A stretch of DNA of 53,896 nt from Rhodobacteraceae bacterium WD3A24 (GCA_002967695.1 PUHN01000006.1:1-53896); one strand, 5' to 3'. Shown: positions 38,575 through 48,823, numbered from the stretch's first letter. The notes: generated by a model not told the origin, from the sequence alone. Program-made: numbers and translations.

Positions 38575-39240
38575 ATGAGTTCCGCCGTGATACAGCTTCT
38601 CGTTCTGGCCGGGATCGCCATTTTCCTGATCCTGCGCCTCAGAAGCGTGCTCGGCACGCGGGAGGGGTTCGAGCAATCGCCCAAGAGCCAGACCTCGCCG
38701 AAAAGCGAAGGTGCGGATCGACGCCGTTTCGAGGTGATCGAGGGCGGACCGGACACTGACATCACTGATCACGTTCCCGAGGGCAGCGCGGCGGCCGAGG
38801 CGTTTGCGCGGATGAAGGCGGTCGAGCCCGATTTCGGCGTGGCCGATTTCCTGCATGGGGCCCGCAGCGCCTACGAGATGATTCTCATGGCCTTCGAGAA
38901 CGGCGATCTCGACAGCGTGGTGCCGTTCCTGTCGCGCGACGTCTATGAAAGCCTTGTCGAAGTCGTTGAACGGCGCGAGCGTGAAGGGCTCAGCGTCGAG
39001 GCGAATTTCGTCGGCCTGCGTGAAGTCAGGGTCGTCAACGCCTCCTTTGACGAGACGACCTCCGAGGCCGAGATCACCGTGCGTTTCGAGGGCGAGCTGA
39101 CCTCGGTGGTGCGTAACACGGACGGCGAGATTGTCGAGGGCGATCCCAACGAGATCAAGCGCCAGAAGGATGTATGGACCTTCGCGCGCCGCATGGGCGT
39201 GGACGACCCGAACTGGCAGCTCGTCGCCACCGGCCAGTAA
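38575..39240 (+). CDS. Tim44/TimA-domain protein
   Basis: Membrane-anchored protein with a C-terminal Tim44-like domain. The 221-residue product has one N-terminal helix (about 4-22), a charged linker, and the Tim44 fold (about 80-221: FLHGARSAYEMILMAFENGDLDSVVPFLS, then DVWTFARR). The alphaproteobacterial homologue is of unknown role; relation to the mitochondrial import motor is by domain only. Its TAATG junction with mltA indicates coupled translation. Confidence 0.94.
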   Translation: MSSAVIQLLVLAGIAIFLILRLRSVLGTREGFEQSPKSQTSPKSEGADRRRFEVIEGGPDTDITDHVPEGSAAAEAFARMKAVEPDFGVADFLHGARSAYEMILMAFENGDLDSVVPFLSRDVYESLVEVVERREREGLSVEANFVGLREVRVVNASFDETTSEAEITVRFEGELTSVVRNTDGEIVEGDPNEIKRQKDVWTFARRMGVDDPNWQLVATGQ

Positions 39241-40283
39241 TGCGCCGGGCGGGGCTGGCGCTCGCGCTGTGTCTCGGCGCGATGGCCGCGTCAGCGGCGC
39301 AGGCCGGCGGGGGCGGGCCGGCGCGGCTTCTCGACTTCAGCGATCTGGACGGCTGGGCCGGGGCCGATCACGGCGCCGCCTTCGACGTTTTCATGCAGAC
39401 CTGCCCCGATCTGCGAGACCCTGACTGGGCGAATATCTGCGGCCTGGCGACCTCCGACCCCGATCCGCGGCGGTTTTTCGAGCTGTTCTTCCGCCCGGTT
39501 CAGATCGGCATTCCCGGTGAGGTGGTCTTTACCGGCTATTACGAGCCCGAGCTGGCCGCGCGGGCCGAACGCGACGACGACTTTCGCTATCCCATCTACG
39601 AGCCGCCTCCCGAATTGTCGGACGAGGAAAACCGGCCCTGGCTGACCCGCGCCGAGATCGAGACGGACGAGACGCTGGCCGAGCGCGGGCTGGCGATCGC
39701 CTGGCTGCGCGATCCGGTGGAGCGGTATTATCTGCAGGTCCAGGGGTCGGGCCGGCTGCGCTTTCCCGACGGGCGGATGATCCGGGTGGGCTATGCCGAT
39801 CGCAATGGCCATGCCCGCCAGCCGATCAGCGCCGAGCTGATGCGCCGTGGCGTCTACACCCGCCATCAAGTCTCCTCGACGGTGATCCGAAACTGGGTGC
39901 GGCGCAATCCCGAGGAGGGCCGCGCCCTGCTGCATTCCGACCCGTCCTACGTGTTCTTCCGCGTCATTGACGATCTCGCCGACGAGCACGGCCCTCGCGG
40001 GGCGATGAATCGGCCGCTCAGCCCGATGCGCAGCGTCGCGGTCGATCCCGATTTCGTCCCGCTGGGCGCGCCGGTCTGGGTCGAGGCGGCGACATCGGCG
40101 CAGATGCGCAGGCTCATGGTCGCCCAGGACGCCGGCGGCGATATCGAGGGCCCGCAGCGCGCCGACATCTTCTTCGGCTCCGGGCCCGACGCCGGCCGCC
40201 GGGCCGGGCGAATGCGCGCGGGCGGCCGGCTCGTGGTGCTCATGCCGATCCGCACCGCGCTTTCAGTGGCGCCGCAGGGGTGA
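39240..40283 (+). CDS. mltA: MltA, membrane-bound lytic murein transglycosylase A
   Basis: Cleaves the glycan strands of peptidoglycan, giving 1,6-anhydro ends. The 347-residue product has a Sec signal (about 1-21), the MltA domain (GYYEPELAARAERDDDFRYPIYEPP; VQGSGRLRFPDGRMIRVGYADRNG) and the 3D domain with DAGGDIEGPQRADIFFG-type sequence holding the catalytic Asp. No lipobox is seen, unlike E. coli MltA. Overlaps the Tim44-domain gene by one base. Confidence 0.96.
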   Translation: MRRAGLALALCLGAMAASAAQAGGGGPARLLDFSDLDGWAGADHGAAFDVFMQTCPDLRDPDWANICGLATSDPDPRRFFELFFRPVQIGIPGEVVFTGYYEPELAARAERDDDFRYPIYEPPPELSDEENRPWLTRAEIETDETLAERGLAIAWLRDPVERYYLQVQGSGRLRFPDGRMIRVGYADRNGHARQPISAELMRRGVYTRHQVSSTVIRNWVRRNPEEGRALLHSDPSYVFFRVIDDLADEHGPRGAMNRPLSPMRSVAVDPDFVPLGAPVWVEAATSAQMRRLMVAQDAGGDIEGPQRADIFFGSGPDAGRRAGRMRAGGRLVVLMPIRTALSVAPQG

Positions 40284-40286
40284 GCA

Positions 40287-40889
40287 ATGAAACGCCGGCC
40301 GCGCAGACTGCACCCCGAGGAGGCCGAACTCTGGCGCAAGGTCAAGGCGACGGCCACGCCGCTTCACCCCGCCGGGCCGAAGCCTGTCAAGCCGCCCGAG
40401 GAGCCCGCGCCCCCCGCCGCGGAGGCCCCGCCGCGCGCCCGCACCCCGGTCGAGCCATTCGAGATCGGCCAGCGCGCCGGCGAGACGGCCCCGCCGCCCG
40501 AGACATCCGCGAGGCCCGGACGCCGCCCCGCCGACTCCGCCCCGCGCATGGACCGCAAGGCTTTCGTGCGGATGTCGCGCGGCCGGATCGACCCGGAGGC
40601 GCGGATCGACCTGCACGGAATGACGCAGGATCAGGCCCATGGCGCGCTGGTCGGCTTCATCGCCCGTTCCCATCGGCAGGGCATGCGACTGGTTCTGGTG
40701 ATCACCGGCAAGGGGCGCGGCGAGGACGATGACGGCCCGATCCCGCGCCGCCCCGGCATCCTGCGTCGGGCCGTGCCGCAATGGCTGCGCGGCGCACCGC
40801 TGGGGCCCATGGTCCTCGAGGTCCGCCAAGCGCATCGCCGTCATGGGGGCGAGGGCGCCTATTACGTGTATCTACGCCGGGCGCGGTAG
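40287..40889 (+). CDS. Smr (MutS2 C-terminal-like) domain protein
   Basis: Predicted nuclease or nucleic-acid-binding protein of the small MutS-related family. The 200-residue product has a Pro/Ala-rich linker (about 30-80) followed by the Smr domain with DLHGMTQDQA and ITGKG, a close match to the standard DLHG...TGKG core. Begins three bases after mltA. Its last 18 bases overlap the end of the convergent MFS gene. Confidence 0.95.
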   Translation: MKRRPRRLHPEEAELWRKVKATATPLHPAGPKPVKPPEEPAPPAAEAPPRARTPVEPFEIGQRAGETAPPPETSARPGRRPADSAPRMDRKAFVRMSRGRIDPEARIDLHGMTQDQAHGALVGFIARSHRQGMRLVLVITGKGRGEDDDGPIPRRPGILRRAVPQWLRGAPLGPMVLEVRQAHRRHGGEGAYYVYLRRAR

Positions 40890-42101
40890 AAACCGCCGCG
40901 CCCGCGCCACGCCGATCCAGGCCAGTGCGCTCGCGGCGGCGAGGTATCCGGCGATGGCAGGGAGCTGGTCGCGGAACTCGATTCCGAAGTCGATCAGCGC
41001 CCCGGTGATGCCCGGCCCGAGCGCGGTGCCGAAAACCATCACCGCCGTGGTCGTCGCCCGGATCGCGCCCAGATGGCGCGTCCCGTAGAACTCGGCCCAG
41101 AAGGCCGCGCTGATCGTGGCGGCGGTGCCGGTGGTCACGCCCATCAGCACAAGGCCCGGCCACGCCGTCGCCGGGCTCGGCGCCTGGGCGAGCAGCAGAT
41201 ACCCCGCCGCCATCGGCAGCAGGAAAACCGAAGTGATCCGGCCCGAGCCGAAGCGGTCCACCGCCCAGCCCGAGGCGATCATCGCGCCGACATTGAACAT
41301 CGAATAAAAAGGAAACAACGCAACCAGCGCGACATGGTCCCATCCCTTGGTCGCGGCGAAATGGACCTGATGGAAAAAGAACGCCGTGTTGAACATCGCC
41401 GGGCCGAGCAGGGTGGGCACCATCAACCAGAAAAGCCAGTGCCGCAGCACCTCGCCGCGCGTCCAGTCGCGCCCGAACAGCCCCGGACTGCGCCGCGCCC
41501 CGCTGGCGAGCGATTGCGGCGTGCGCTCCGTGCGCAGCAGGCCCATCAGCACCGGAACCAGCGCCAGCACGATCACGGTGGCGATTCCCCACAGCCAGCG
41601 CCAGTCGAACACCCCCATCAGCGCGACGAAGGAAAGCGGCAGAAAGGCCTCGCCCGTCGCCACGCCGAGCGTGGCGACTGACAGCGCCCGCCCGCGCGAC
41701 GCCGCGAACCAGCGCGCGATCGCCACCATGGCGACTTGCGTGGTCATGCCCTGCCCGGTCAGCCGCAGCAGAAAGATCACCACGACCAGCGCCCAGACAT
41801 TCGGCACCGCCGCCATGGCCAGGGTCGCCGCCGCCAGGCCGAACAGCACCGCGACGCCCAGCGCGCGGGCGCGGAACCGGTCGGCCAGCCCGCCCATCCA
41901 CACCATCGTCGCCGCCGATGCCGTGGTCGCGAGGGTGTAGATGCCGCCCCACTGGCCATTGCTCAGCCCGAAGACGCCGCGGATTTCGCCGGCGAAGATC
42001 GAGATGAAGAAGGTCTGCCCGAAGGAGGAGGCGAAGGTAAGAAGAAACCCCGCCGCCAACCAGTGGGCATTGAGCCCGAGAAATGACAGAAGCGCGCGCA
42101 T
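40872..42101 (-). CDS. MFS transporter, substrate unknown
   Basis: Twelve-helix major facilitator superfamily protein of 409 residues. The loop motif GGLADRFRARALG after helix 2 and TERTPQSLASG in the central loop are typical. The sequence resembles the monocarboxylate/NNP-like permease group, but no substrate can be read. Standalone gene between an Smr protein and an esterase-like lipoprotein. Ends 18 bases inside the Smr gene. Confidence 0.92.
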   Translation of the reverse strand: MRALLSFLGLNAHWLAAGFLLTFASSFGQTFFISIFAGEIRGVFGLSNGQWGGIYTLATTASAATMVWMGGLADRFRARALGVAVLFGLAAATLAMAAVPNVWALVVVIFLLRLTGQGMTTQVAMVAIARWFAASRGRALSVATLGVATGEAFLPLSFVALMGVFDWRWLWGIATVIVLALVPVLMGLLRTERTPQSLASGARRSPGLFGRDWTRGEVLRHWLFWLMVPTLLGPAMFNTAFFFHQVHFAATKGWDHVALVALFPFYSMFNVGAMIASGWAVDRFGSGRITSVFLLPMAAGYLLLAQAPSPATAWPGLVLMGVTTGTAATISAAFWAEFYGTRHLGAIRATTTAVMVFGTALGPGITGALIDFGIEFRDQLPAIAGYLAAASALAWIGVARARRFLPRPA

Positions 42102-42151
42102 CGGCCCCTTCTGCCCAACGGCGGGGGCAATGACAACGCCCCGGCGCGGGG

Positions 42152-43288
42152 CTAGCGGCTGATCTCGTCGGCGATGGCGGTCACCGGGCTGAGGATGATG
42201 CGCGTGGCGTTCTGGACGGTCAGGACGGTGCCCTGCACCGGGTCGATCCCGGCGCGCTGGTCACTGACGAAGCCGCTGTCCACATCCGTGATCCGCCGCA
42301 ATATCTGCAGAAGCGCGGGCGAATAGGCCGCCGAGAAATGGCCCAGCCCGCCCGCCGACAGCGCGCCGGTCTCCAGCACGGTGACATCGAGATCGGCAAG
42401 CGGCGCGAGATCCTCGATCGTGCCCAGCCGCACCGATTGCCGGCTGAGCTGGCCCGAAATCTGAAGTACCCTGTCGCGCTGCGAGGTGAAGATCACGAAG
42501 GGCTGCGGCAGCCGCCCCACCCGGCGCGCCTGCGCGCGGAAGACGTCCACGTCGATATCCGGCGAAAGCAGGATGATCCCGCCGATGCGCTCGATCGTCG
42601 AGGTTTCGTCGGCGACGGCCAGATCGCGCAGCCCCTCCATGAAGAGCTGCGCGCCCATCGAATGCGCCACGACAATGATCCGCGCGGCGCCAGCGGCCTC
42701 GATCTCGTGGAGCAGCTGGCGCAGCCCGTTGCGCGCGAAAAGGGCGCTGTCGCGGTCATAGGCGTATCCCAGCGGGCTGCCGAGCGATGGCCAGGAATAC
42801 AGGACCGGGATGCCGGGGATGTCGAGGTCGTTGGTCAGCTGTGCGGTGCGGTAGAGCCCCTCGGCGAAGGTGCTGTTAAAGCCGTGCAGGTAAAGGACGA
42901 CCTCGCCCTCGCCCGGCTCGCTGCGCAGCGCTGCGGCGAGGTCGCGGCGGAATCCCCCGTCGCCGCGGAAATGCGCGGCGCCGGCGGTCAGGAAATGCTC
43001 CTGCGGGTCAGGGGTGCGGCCCCGCAAGGGCAGTCCGATCTCGCCTGACTCGCGCTGCGGGGGAACCCAGACGCGATACCGGCCAAAGGTGGGCTCGAGC
43101 GCCCGGCCGGAATTGAGCTGGCCAGTGCGCGGATCGGTGGCCCGCGTCGAGCCGACGAAGATCGTGTGCTGCGTGCCGCCCTCGGCCTCGGGCGGCAGCG
43201 GCGCGAGCGCGCCGCGCGCCGCGCAGCCGGCCAGAAGAAGGACAAGAAGCACTGCGCGCAAAACCGGAGACACGGCAAGAACCCTCAC
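42152..43288 (-). CDS. Alpha/beta-hydrolase lipoprotein (DUF900 family)
   Basis: Predicted envelope esterase-like lipoprotein. The 378-residue product has a lipobox LLAG-C (Cys22), the oxyanion-loop motif YLHGFNSTF, and the nucleophile elbow VAHSMGAQ (Ser210); an aspartate in DID and a late histidine (GHFSAAY) may complete the triad. Homologues of the DUF900 family have no settled substrate. The start is GTG; a second GTG five codons later (43273) fits equally well. Confidence 0.9.
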   Translation of the reverse strand: MRVLAVSPVLRAVLLVLLLAGCAARGALAPLPPEAEGGTQHTIFVGSTRATDPRTGQLNSGRALEPTFGRYRVWVPPQRESGEIGLPLRGRTPDPQEHFLTAGAAHFRGDGGFRRDLAAALRSEPGEGEVVLYLHGFNSTFAEGLYRTAQLTNDLDIPGIPVLYSWPSLGSPLGYAYDRDSALFARNGLRQLLHEIEAAGAARIIVVAHSMGAQLFMEGLRDLAVADETSTIERIGGIILLSPDIDVDVFRAQARRVGRLPQPFVIFTSQRDRVLQISGQLSRQSVRLGTIEDLAPLADLDVTVLETGALSAGGLGHFSAAYSPALLQILRRITDVDSGFVSDQRAGIDPVQGTVLTVQNATRIILSPVTAIADEISR

Positions 43289-43350
43289 TTGAGACGCGTC
43301 CTCCGCTTAACCCTTTTCCACGACTCGGACCACAGCAATCGGCGCCGTGG

Positions 43351-44652
43351 CTAGAGGACGTAGCGGCTCAGATCGGCGGAGCGCGACAATTCGCCGATAT
43401 TGCGCTCGACAAAGTCCTCGTCCACCTGAATCGCCTCGCCCGCCCGGTCGGGCGCGGTAAAGGAAAGCTCCTCGAAGACCCGCTCCATCACCGTGTAGAG
43501 CCGCCGCGCGCCGATATTCTCGACGCTCTGGTTCACGTCGGCGGCGATACGCGCGAGCGCGGCGATGCCGCCCTCGGTGAATTCCACCTCCACGCCTTCG
43601 GTTTTCATCAGGGCGGCGTATTGGCGGGTCAGGGCGTTGTCGGTCTCTGTGAGGATGCGAACGAAGTCGTCCTCGGTCAGCGCGCGCAGCTCCACCCGGA
43701 TCGGCAGGCGGCCCTGAAGCTCGGGCAGCAGATCGGAGGGCTTGGCGATGTGAAACGCCCCCGAGGCGATGAACAGGATATGATCGGTGCGGACGGCGCC
43801 GTGCTTGGTGGAGACGGTCGTCCCCTCGATCAGGGGCAGCAGATCGCGCTGCACGCCTTCGCGGCTGACCTCGCCGCCGCGGGCGTCCTGGCGGGCGCAG
43901 ACCTTGTCGATTTCGTCGATGAAGACGATGCCGTTCTCCTGCACCGATTCGAGCGCGGTGCGGGTGACCGCCTCGTCGTCGAGCAGCTTGTCGGCCTCTT
44001 CCGAGATCAGGATGTCGTGGCTTTCGGCCACGGTCATGCGCTTGCGCGTCGTCCGCCCGCCCAGCGCCTTGCCGAAGAGATCGCCGAGATTCATCATCCC
44101 GCCCTGCGGGCCGCCGGGGATCTCCATCATCTGCATGGGGTTGGAGCTGTCGGTCAGGTCGAGGTCGATTTCCTTGTCGTCGAGCTCGCCGGCATGGAGC
44201 TTGCGCCGGAACATCTCGCGGGTCTGCTCGCGGGCGTTCTCGCCGGCGATGGCGTCGATCACCCGCTCTTCGGCGGCCTGTCGGGCGCGGCCGCTGACCT
44301 CCTCGCGCATCGCCTCGCGGGTCATGGCGATGGAGGCGTCGGCCAGATCGCGGATGATCTGCTCGACGTCGCGGCCGACATAGCCGACCTCGGTGAATTT
44401 CGTCGCCTCGATCTTGATGAAGGGCGCGCGCGCGAGCTTGGCCAGACGGCGGCTGATCTCGGTCTTGCCCACGCCGGTCGGCCCGATCATGAGGATATTC
44501 TTGGGATACACCTCCTCGCGCAGATCGGGCGAGAGCTGCCTGCGCCGCCAGCGGTTGCGCAGTGCCACGGCGGTGGCGCGCTTGGCGTCCTTCTGCCCGA
44601 TGATGAAACGGTCGAGCTGCGAGACGATTTCGCGGGGGGTGAGGTCGGTCAT
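43351..44652 (-). CDS. hslU: HslU, ATPase subunit of the HslVU protease
   Basis: AAA+ unfoldase feeding the HslV peptidase. The 433-residue product has Walker [10 protein letters not shown], the intermediate (I) domain (about 110-240), Walker [12 protein letters not shown], and the C-terminal RYVL used for docking on HslV. The ATG at 44652 with AAGGACAG gives the usual [10 protein letters not shown] opening. The hslV gene, normally next to it, is not in this window; 302 gene-free bases lie upstream. Confidence 0.97.
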   Translation of the reverse strand: MTDLTPREIVSQLDRFIIGQKDAKRATAVALRNRWRRRQLSPDLREEVYPKNILMIGPTGVGKTEISRRLAKLARAPFIKIEATKFTEVGYVGRDVEQIIRDLADASIAMTREAMREEVSGRARQAAEERVIDAIAGENAREQTREMFRRKLHAGELDDKEIDLDLTDSSNPMQMMEIPGGPQGGMMNLGDLFGKALGGRTTRKRMTVAESHDILISEEADKLLDDEAVTRTALESVQENGIVFIDEIDKVCARQDARGGEVSREGVQRDLLPLIEGTTVSTKHGAVRTDHILFIASGAFHIAKPSDLLPELQGRLPIRVELRALTEDDFVRILTETDNALTRQYAALMKTEGVEVEFTEGGIAALARIAADVNQSVENIGARRLYTVMERVFEELSFTAPDRAGEAIQVDEDFVERNIGELSRSADLSRYVL

Positions 44653-44954
44653 TGTCTGTCCTTGAACGCCCTCTTGCGCGACACTGGACCATATCTGGTA
44701 GTCATAAGGCAATGTGACACCAGAAATTCAGTCTACAGAGATGGCTCAGGCGATGGAACCGTCTGTTGCGTCTCGCGCTCTTATTATTGCGCAAGACCCT
44801 TGGCAACAGCCCTTCGACGCCTCCCTCGCGGCGCGGAACGCCGTATGAGGCCGGGGCGCATGGTCATTGCGGACAAAACGGTGGCCCGCGCATCCGAAAG
44901 CTGGCATCCCCGGGACGGGAATGGCCGGGCGCGTGGGCGACAGTGACCGAGCCG
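44653..44954. other. Gene-free stretch between hslU and livF
   Basis: No reading frame here shows similarity I can recognise, and no tRNA is seen. The region should hold the hslU promoter. An inverted repeat TCTGGT/ACCAGA (44694-44699 with 44719-44724) lies about 45-70 bases upstream of hslU. A locally AT-rich patch is at about 44781-44789. Confidence 0.5.
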
Positions 44955-45731
44955 TCAGATCGCCAGATATTCCTGTCGCAGCGCGTCGTTTTCGAGCACC
45001 TGCGCGGCTGTGCCGTCGAACACCACCGCGCCGGTGTCGAGGATCACGGCGCGGTCGGATATCTCCAGCGCGGCGATGGCGTTCTGCTCCACGATGATCG
45101 TGGTCATGCCCTGTTCGCGGATCAGGTGCAGGGTCTTCTCGATCTCCTGCACGATCACGGGGGCGAGGCCCTCATAGGGCTCGTCGAGCAGCAGCAGCTT
45201 GATGTCGCGCGCCAGCGCCCGCGCGATGGCGAGCATCTGCTGCTCGCCGCCCGAAAGGGTCGTGCCCTCCTGCTTGCGCCGCTCGCCCAGCCGCGGGAAG
45301 AGCTCGTAGAGCCGCTCGATCGACCAGCCCTTCGGCTCCACGATCTGGGCGAGTTCGAGGTTCTCCTCCACCGTCAGGCCCGAAATGATCCGGCGGTCCT
45401 CGGGCACCAGCCCGACACCGGCTATGGCGGCCTCATGGGCACGCTTGTCATGCAGGCTCTGATGGTCCAACCACAGCTCGCCCTTGACCAGGGCGGGGCT
45501 GGCGAGCCGCGCGATGGTGCGCAGCGTCGAGGTCTTTCCCGCGCCGTTGCGCCCCAGCAGGGCGAGGATCTCGCCCTCATGGACGTTGAAGCTCACACCC
45601 TGCACGATGTAGCTCTCACCATAATAGCTGTGCAGGTCATAGGCCGAGAAATAGGCCGGCGCCGTCGCGGCGTGGTTGGCGTTGCGCTCTGGCGCGGTCT
45701 TCCCCGAGGCGAAGCTGGTTTCGCTGTTCAT
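44955..45731 (-). CDS. livF: Branched-chain amino acid/amide-type ABC transporter, ATPase LivF
   Basis: One of two ATPases of a HAAT-type importer. The 258-residue product has Walker A GRNGAGKTST, LSGGEQQMLAIARAL and Walker B LLLLDEP, with the LivF-type GLVPEDRRIISGLTVEENL region. An N-terminal extension of about 30 residues precedes the usual start of the fold. Last gene of the five-gene operon SBP-livH-livM-livG-livF. Confidence 0.92.
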   Translation of the reverse strand: MNSETSFASGKTAPERNANHAATAPAYFSAYDLHSYYGESYIVQGVSFNVHEGEILALLGRNGAGKTSTLRTIARLASPALVKGELWLDHQSLHDKRAHEAAIAGVGLVPEDRRIISGLTVEENLELAQIVEPKGWSIERLYELFPRLGERRKQEGTTLSGGEQQMLAIARALARDIKLLLLDEPYEGLAPVIVQEIEKTLHLIREQGMTTIIVEQNAIAALEISDRAVILDTGAVVFDGTAAQVLENDALRQEYLAI

Positions 45732-45743
45732 TGCCGTCGCTCC

Positions 45744-46499
45744 CTAGTGGCCGCCGAGATAGGCTTCCTGCACCTTCGGATGGCCCTTGATCTTGTCGGG
45801 CACGTCCTCGACCAGTGCCGTGCCCTGTGCCATTACCGTGATCCGGTCGGCCAGGCTGAACACCACATGCATGTCGTGCTCGATGATGACCATCGTGATG
45901 TTCTTTCGTCGGTCGCGGATCTGGCGCAACAGCTCGATGGTGTTGTTGGTGTCGGCGCGCGCCATGCCCGCTGTCGGCTCGTCGAGCAGCAAGAGCTCGG
46001 GGCGCTGGCTCAGGCACATCGCCAGCTCCAGACGGCGCTTGTCCCCGCGCGAGAGGCTGGCCGAATGCATGTGCCGCTTGTCGGCCATGTTGACGTCGCG
46101 CAGGAGGGTCTCCGCCTCCTCGACGATCTGCGCCTCGTTCTCGACCGTCTCGTAGGCGTGCATGCGGAAGCTGCCGTCGCGCTTGGCGAAAAGCGGGATC
46201 AGCACGTTTTCCAGAACCGTCAGGTCGAAGAATATCTCGGGCGTCTGGAACACGCGCGCCACGCCCATCTGGTTGATCCGGTAGGCCTTGACGCCCAGAA
46301 GCGACTGCTCCTTGAAGGTCACCGCCCCGCTGTCGGGGACCAGTTTGCCCACAAGGCAGTTGAGCAGGGTGGACTTGCCCGCCCCGTTCGGCCCGATGAT
46401 TGCGTGGACCGAGCCCTGCGCGACCGAGATATTGACATCGTCGAGCGCCTTGAGCCCGCTGAAGCGCTTGGAGACATTGCGGATTTCGAGAATGCTCAT
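45744..46499 (-). CDS. livG: Branched-chain amino acid/amide-type ABC transporter, ATPase LivG
   Basis: Partner ATPase of LivF. The 251-residue product has Walker A GPNGAGKSTLLN, VARVFQTPEIF, LSRGDKRRLELAMCLSQ (signature SRGDKR, instead of SGGxxQ) and Walker B LLLLDEPTAGM. The altered signature is common in this subfamily. Starts ten bases after livM, ends twelve before livF. Confidence 0.92.
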   Translation of the reverse strand: MSILEIRNVSKRFSGLKALDDVNISVAQGSVHAIIGPNGAGKSTLLNCLVGKLVPDSGAVTFKEQSLLGVKAYRINQMGVARVFQTPEIFFDLTVLENVLIPLFAKRDGSFRMHAYETVENEAQIVEEAETLLRDVNMADKRHMHSASLSRGDKRRLELAMCLSQRPELLLLDEPTAGMARADTNNTIELLRQIRDRRKNITMVIIEHDMHVVFSLADRITVMAQGTALVEDVPDKIKGHPKVQEAYLGGH

Positions 46500-46509
46500 G
46501 ATCGTCTCC

Positions 46510-47709
46510 TCACTCCGCCGGGGCCGTTGAACCGCTGCCGCCGTCCTGTCGGCGCGCGCGCCGGCGCCGCCAGGCCGCCGCGATGCGCCGGCCGCCCTCC
46601 ATCAGCCCGCCGGGCAGGAAGATCATCACCAGCATGAACAGCGCGCCCAGCGTCAGGTGCCAGCCTTCGCCCACAAAGGGGTCGATGAGGCCCACGATGG
46701 GCGTCTCCAGCCAGCCGGGCAGGGCGCCGAACCATTCATGCAGGACGTTCTCGTTGATCTTGGAGAAGATGTTCTCGAAATACTTGATGACGCCCGCCCC
46801 AAGGACCGGCCCCAGAAGCGTCCCGGCCCCGCCGAGGATCGTCATCAGCACCACCTCGCCGCTTGCGGTCCACTGCATCCGCTCGGGGCCGGCGAGCGGG
46901 TCCATCGCCGCCAGCAGCCCGCCGGCGAGGCCGGCATACATCCCCGAGATCACGAAGGCCGCCAGCGTGTAGGGCCGCGCGTTCAGCCCGGTGTAGCTCA
47001 TCCGGGTCTGGTTGGTCTTGACCGCGCGCAGCATCAGCCCGAAGGGCGAGCGGAAGATGCGCATCGAGACATAGAAGGCCAGGATCGCGATGACCGCGCA
47101 GAAATAATACCCCACAGAGAAGGTGAAGACCCGGCCGAGGACCTCCACCTGCGCGGCGTCGTTCATCTCCAGCCCGAAAAGGCTGGGCACCGGCAGCGAG
47201 TCTGTCGCGGCGGCGTCGAGGATGCGTGGATCCGAAAGGGTGATCTGCAGGCCCGTCTCGCCATTGGTCAGCGGGGTCAGCACCGAATAGGCCAGGTTGT
47301 AGGCCATCTGTGCGAAGGCGAGCGTGAGGATGGCGAAATAGATGCCCGAACGGCGCAGCGAGATCACCCCGATGAGCAGCGCCATGAGCCCGGCGATGGC
47401 CACGGCGAGGATCAGCGCGGGCAGGACGTTCATGCTCAGCAGCTTGAACATCCACACCGCCGAGTAGGAGCCCACCCCCAGAAAGGCCGCGTGGCCGAAG
47501 GAGAGATAGCCCGTCAGGCCGAACAGGATGTTGAAGCCCATCGCGAAGATTCCGTAGATCGCGATGCGCTGCATCAGGTCGGGATAGCCCGCATTGAATT
47601 GCGCCAGCGCCGAGTCCTCGGCGAAGGGTTGCAGCAGGAACGGCGTCAGCAGCGTCAGCGCGACGACGATCAGCAGGAACCAGGTGTCGCGTCGGTTGAG
47701 CCCGAGCAT
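46510..47709 (-). CDS. livM: Branched-chain amino acid/amide-type ABC transporter, permease LivM
   Basis: Membrane component of the importer. The 399-residue product has about ten hydrophobic helices, with [25 protein letters not shown]-type LivM signature near residues 50-75 and a hydrophilic Arg-rich C-terminus. Starts four bases after livH, indicating coupled translation. Confidence 0.92.
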   Translation of the reverse strand: MLGLNRRDTWFLLIVVALTLLTPFLLQPFAEDSALAQFNAGYPDLMQRIAIYGIFAMGFNILFGLTGYLSFGHAAFLGVGSYSAVWMFKLLSMNVLPALILAVAIAGLMALLIGVISLRRSGIYFAILTLAFAQMAYNLAYSVLTPLTNGETGLQITLSDPRILDAAATDSLPVPSLFGLEMNDAAQVEVLGRVFTFSVGYYFCAVIAILAFYVSMRIFRSPFGLMLRAVKTNQTRMSYTGLNARPYTLAAFVISGMYAGLAGGLLAAMDPLAGPERMQWTASGEVVLMTILGGAGTLLGPVLGAGVIKYFENIFSKINENVLHEWFGALPGWLETPIVGLIDPFVGEGWHLTLGALFMLVMIFLPGGLMEGGRRIAAAWRRRRARRQDGGSGSTAPAE

Positions 47710-47713
47710 GCGC

Positions 47714-48745
47714 TTATTCCTCCATCACGCCTTTGCGTCCCAGCAGCCCGCGCGGGCGGGTCAGCAGGATCACGATGGCGACAAGGTAGATGATGATCTG
47801 GTCGATGCCGGGAAGGATGTCCTTGACGGCATTCATGGATGCGAAACTCTCGAGCACGCCCAGCAGGAACCCGGCGGCGACGGCGCCCGTCAGGCTGCCC
47901 ATGCCGCCGACAACGACCACGACGAAGCTGAGCACGAGGAAATCCATCCCCATGTGATAGTTGGGCGAGTTGATCGGCGCGTACATCACGCCCGCGAGCC
48001 CCGCCACCGCCGCGGCGATGCCGAACATGATGGTGAACCGCTTGTCGATATTGATGCCCAGAAGGCCGACGGTTTCGCGGTCGGCCATGCCGGCGCGCAC
48101 GACCATGCCGAATGTGGTGAAGCGCAGGAAGGCGAACAGCGCGGCGATCACCACGGCGGCAAAGCAGAAATAGATCAGCCGCCAGTACGGATAGATCACC
48201 GCGTTGGGCTCCAGACCGATCAGCGCGCCGAAATCGATCGCGCTGCGGAAGGCGTCCGGCGCCGGGGTGGGAATGGGGTTGGCGCCGTAGTAGTGCTTGA
48301 CGATCTCCTGCAGCACGATCGCCAGGCCGAAGGTCACCAGAATCTGGTCGGCATGGGGGCGGTTGTAGAAGTGCCGGATCAGCCCGCGCTCCATCACGAC
48401 CCCGATCGCGACCATGATCGGGATCGCGAACAGGATCGACAGCGGCACCGACCAGTCGATGATCGCCCCGCCCAGATCGGGGCCGAGCCAGGTTTCGAGA
48501 TAGGTCGTGTGCACTTCCATCGGATTGCCGAGGAAATCGGTACGCGTCTCGTCGATCGTCGTGAACGAGATGTTGAAGATCCGGTTCAGCGTGACGGCGC
48601 AAAAGGCGCCGATCATGAACAGCGCGCCATGGGCGAAATTGACCACCCCCAGCGTGCCGAAGATCAGCGTCAGCCCCATCGCGATCAGCGCATAGGCCGA
48701 CCCCTTGTCGAGCCCGTTGAGGATTTGCAGCAGGATAACGTCCAT
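47714..48745 (-). CDS. livH: Branched-chain amino acid/amide-type ABC transporter, permease LivH
   Basis: Second membrane component. The 343-residue product has eight or more helices with the LivH signature [25 protein letters not shown] near the N-terminus. The ATG at 48745 with GGGGAAA is chosen; an upstream open extension runs through hairpin sequence and has no similarity. A region of about 35 residues after helix 2 ([18 protein letters not shown]) is longer than in most LivH proteins. Confidence 0.92.
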   Translation of the reverse strand: MDVILLQILNGLDKGSAYALIAMGLTLIFGTLGVVNFAHGALFMIGAFCAVTLNRIFNISFTTIDETRTDFLGNPMEVHTTYLETWLGPDLGGAIIDWSVPLSILFAIPIMVAIGVVMERGLIRHFYNRPHADQILVTFGLAIVLQEIVKHYYGANPIPTPAPDAFRSAIDFGALIGLEPNAVIYPYWRLIYFCFAAVVIAALFAFLRFTTFGMVVRAGMADRETVGLLGINIDKRFTIMFGIAAAVAGLAGVMYAPINSPNYHMGMDFLVLSFVVVVVGGMGSLTGAVAAGFLLGVLESFASMNAVKDILPGIDQIIIYLVAIVILLTRPRGLLGRKGVMEE

Positions 48746-48766
48746 TTTCCCCACCCCCGATGTTGG

Positions 48767-48823
48767 CCGTCCGGCGGCGGCGCCGCCGGACGGAGCCATC
48801 CGCACCGCCGGGGGCGCGGATGG
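48767..48823 (-). promoter_or_regulatory. Two tandem hairpins between the binding-protein gene and livH
   Basis: Stem 1 is CCGTCCGGCGG/CCGCCGGACGG (48767-48777 with 48783-48793, five-base loop). Stem 2 is CCATCCGC/GCGGATGG (48796-48803 with 48816-48823). They occupy the 98-base spacer after the SBP stop and have no T-run. They probably act as mRNA stabilisers or partial attenuators that keep SBP mRNA above that of the membrane genes. Confidence 0.65.
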
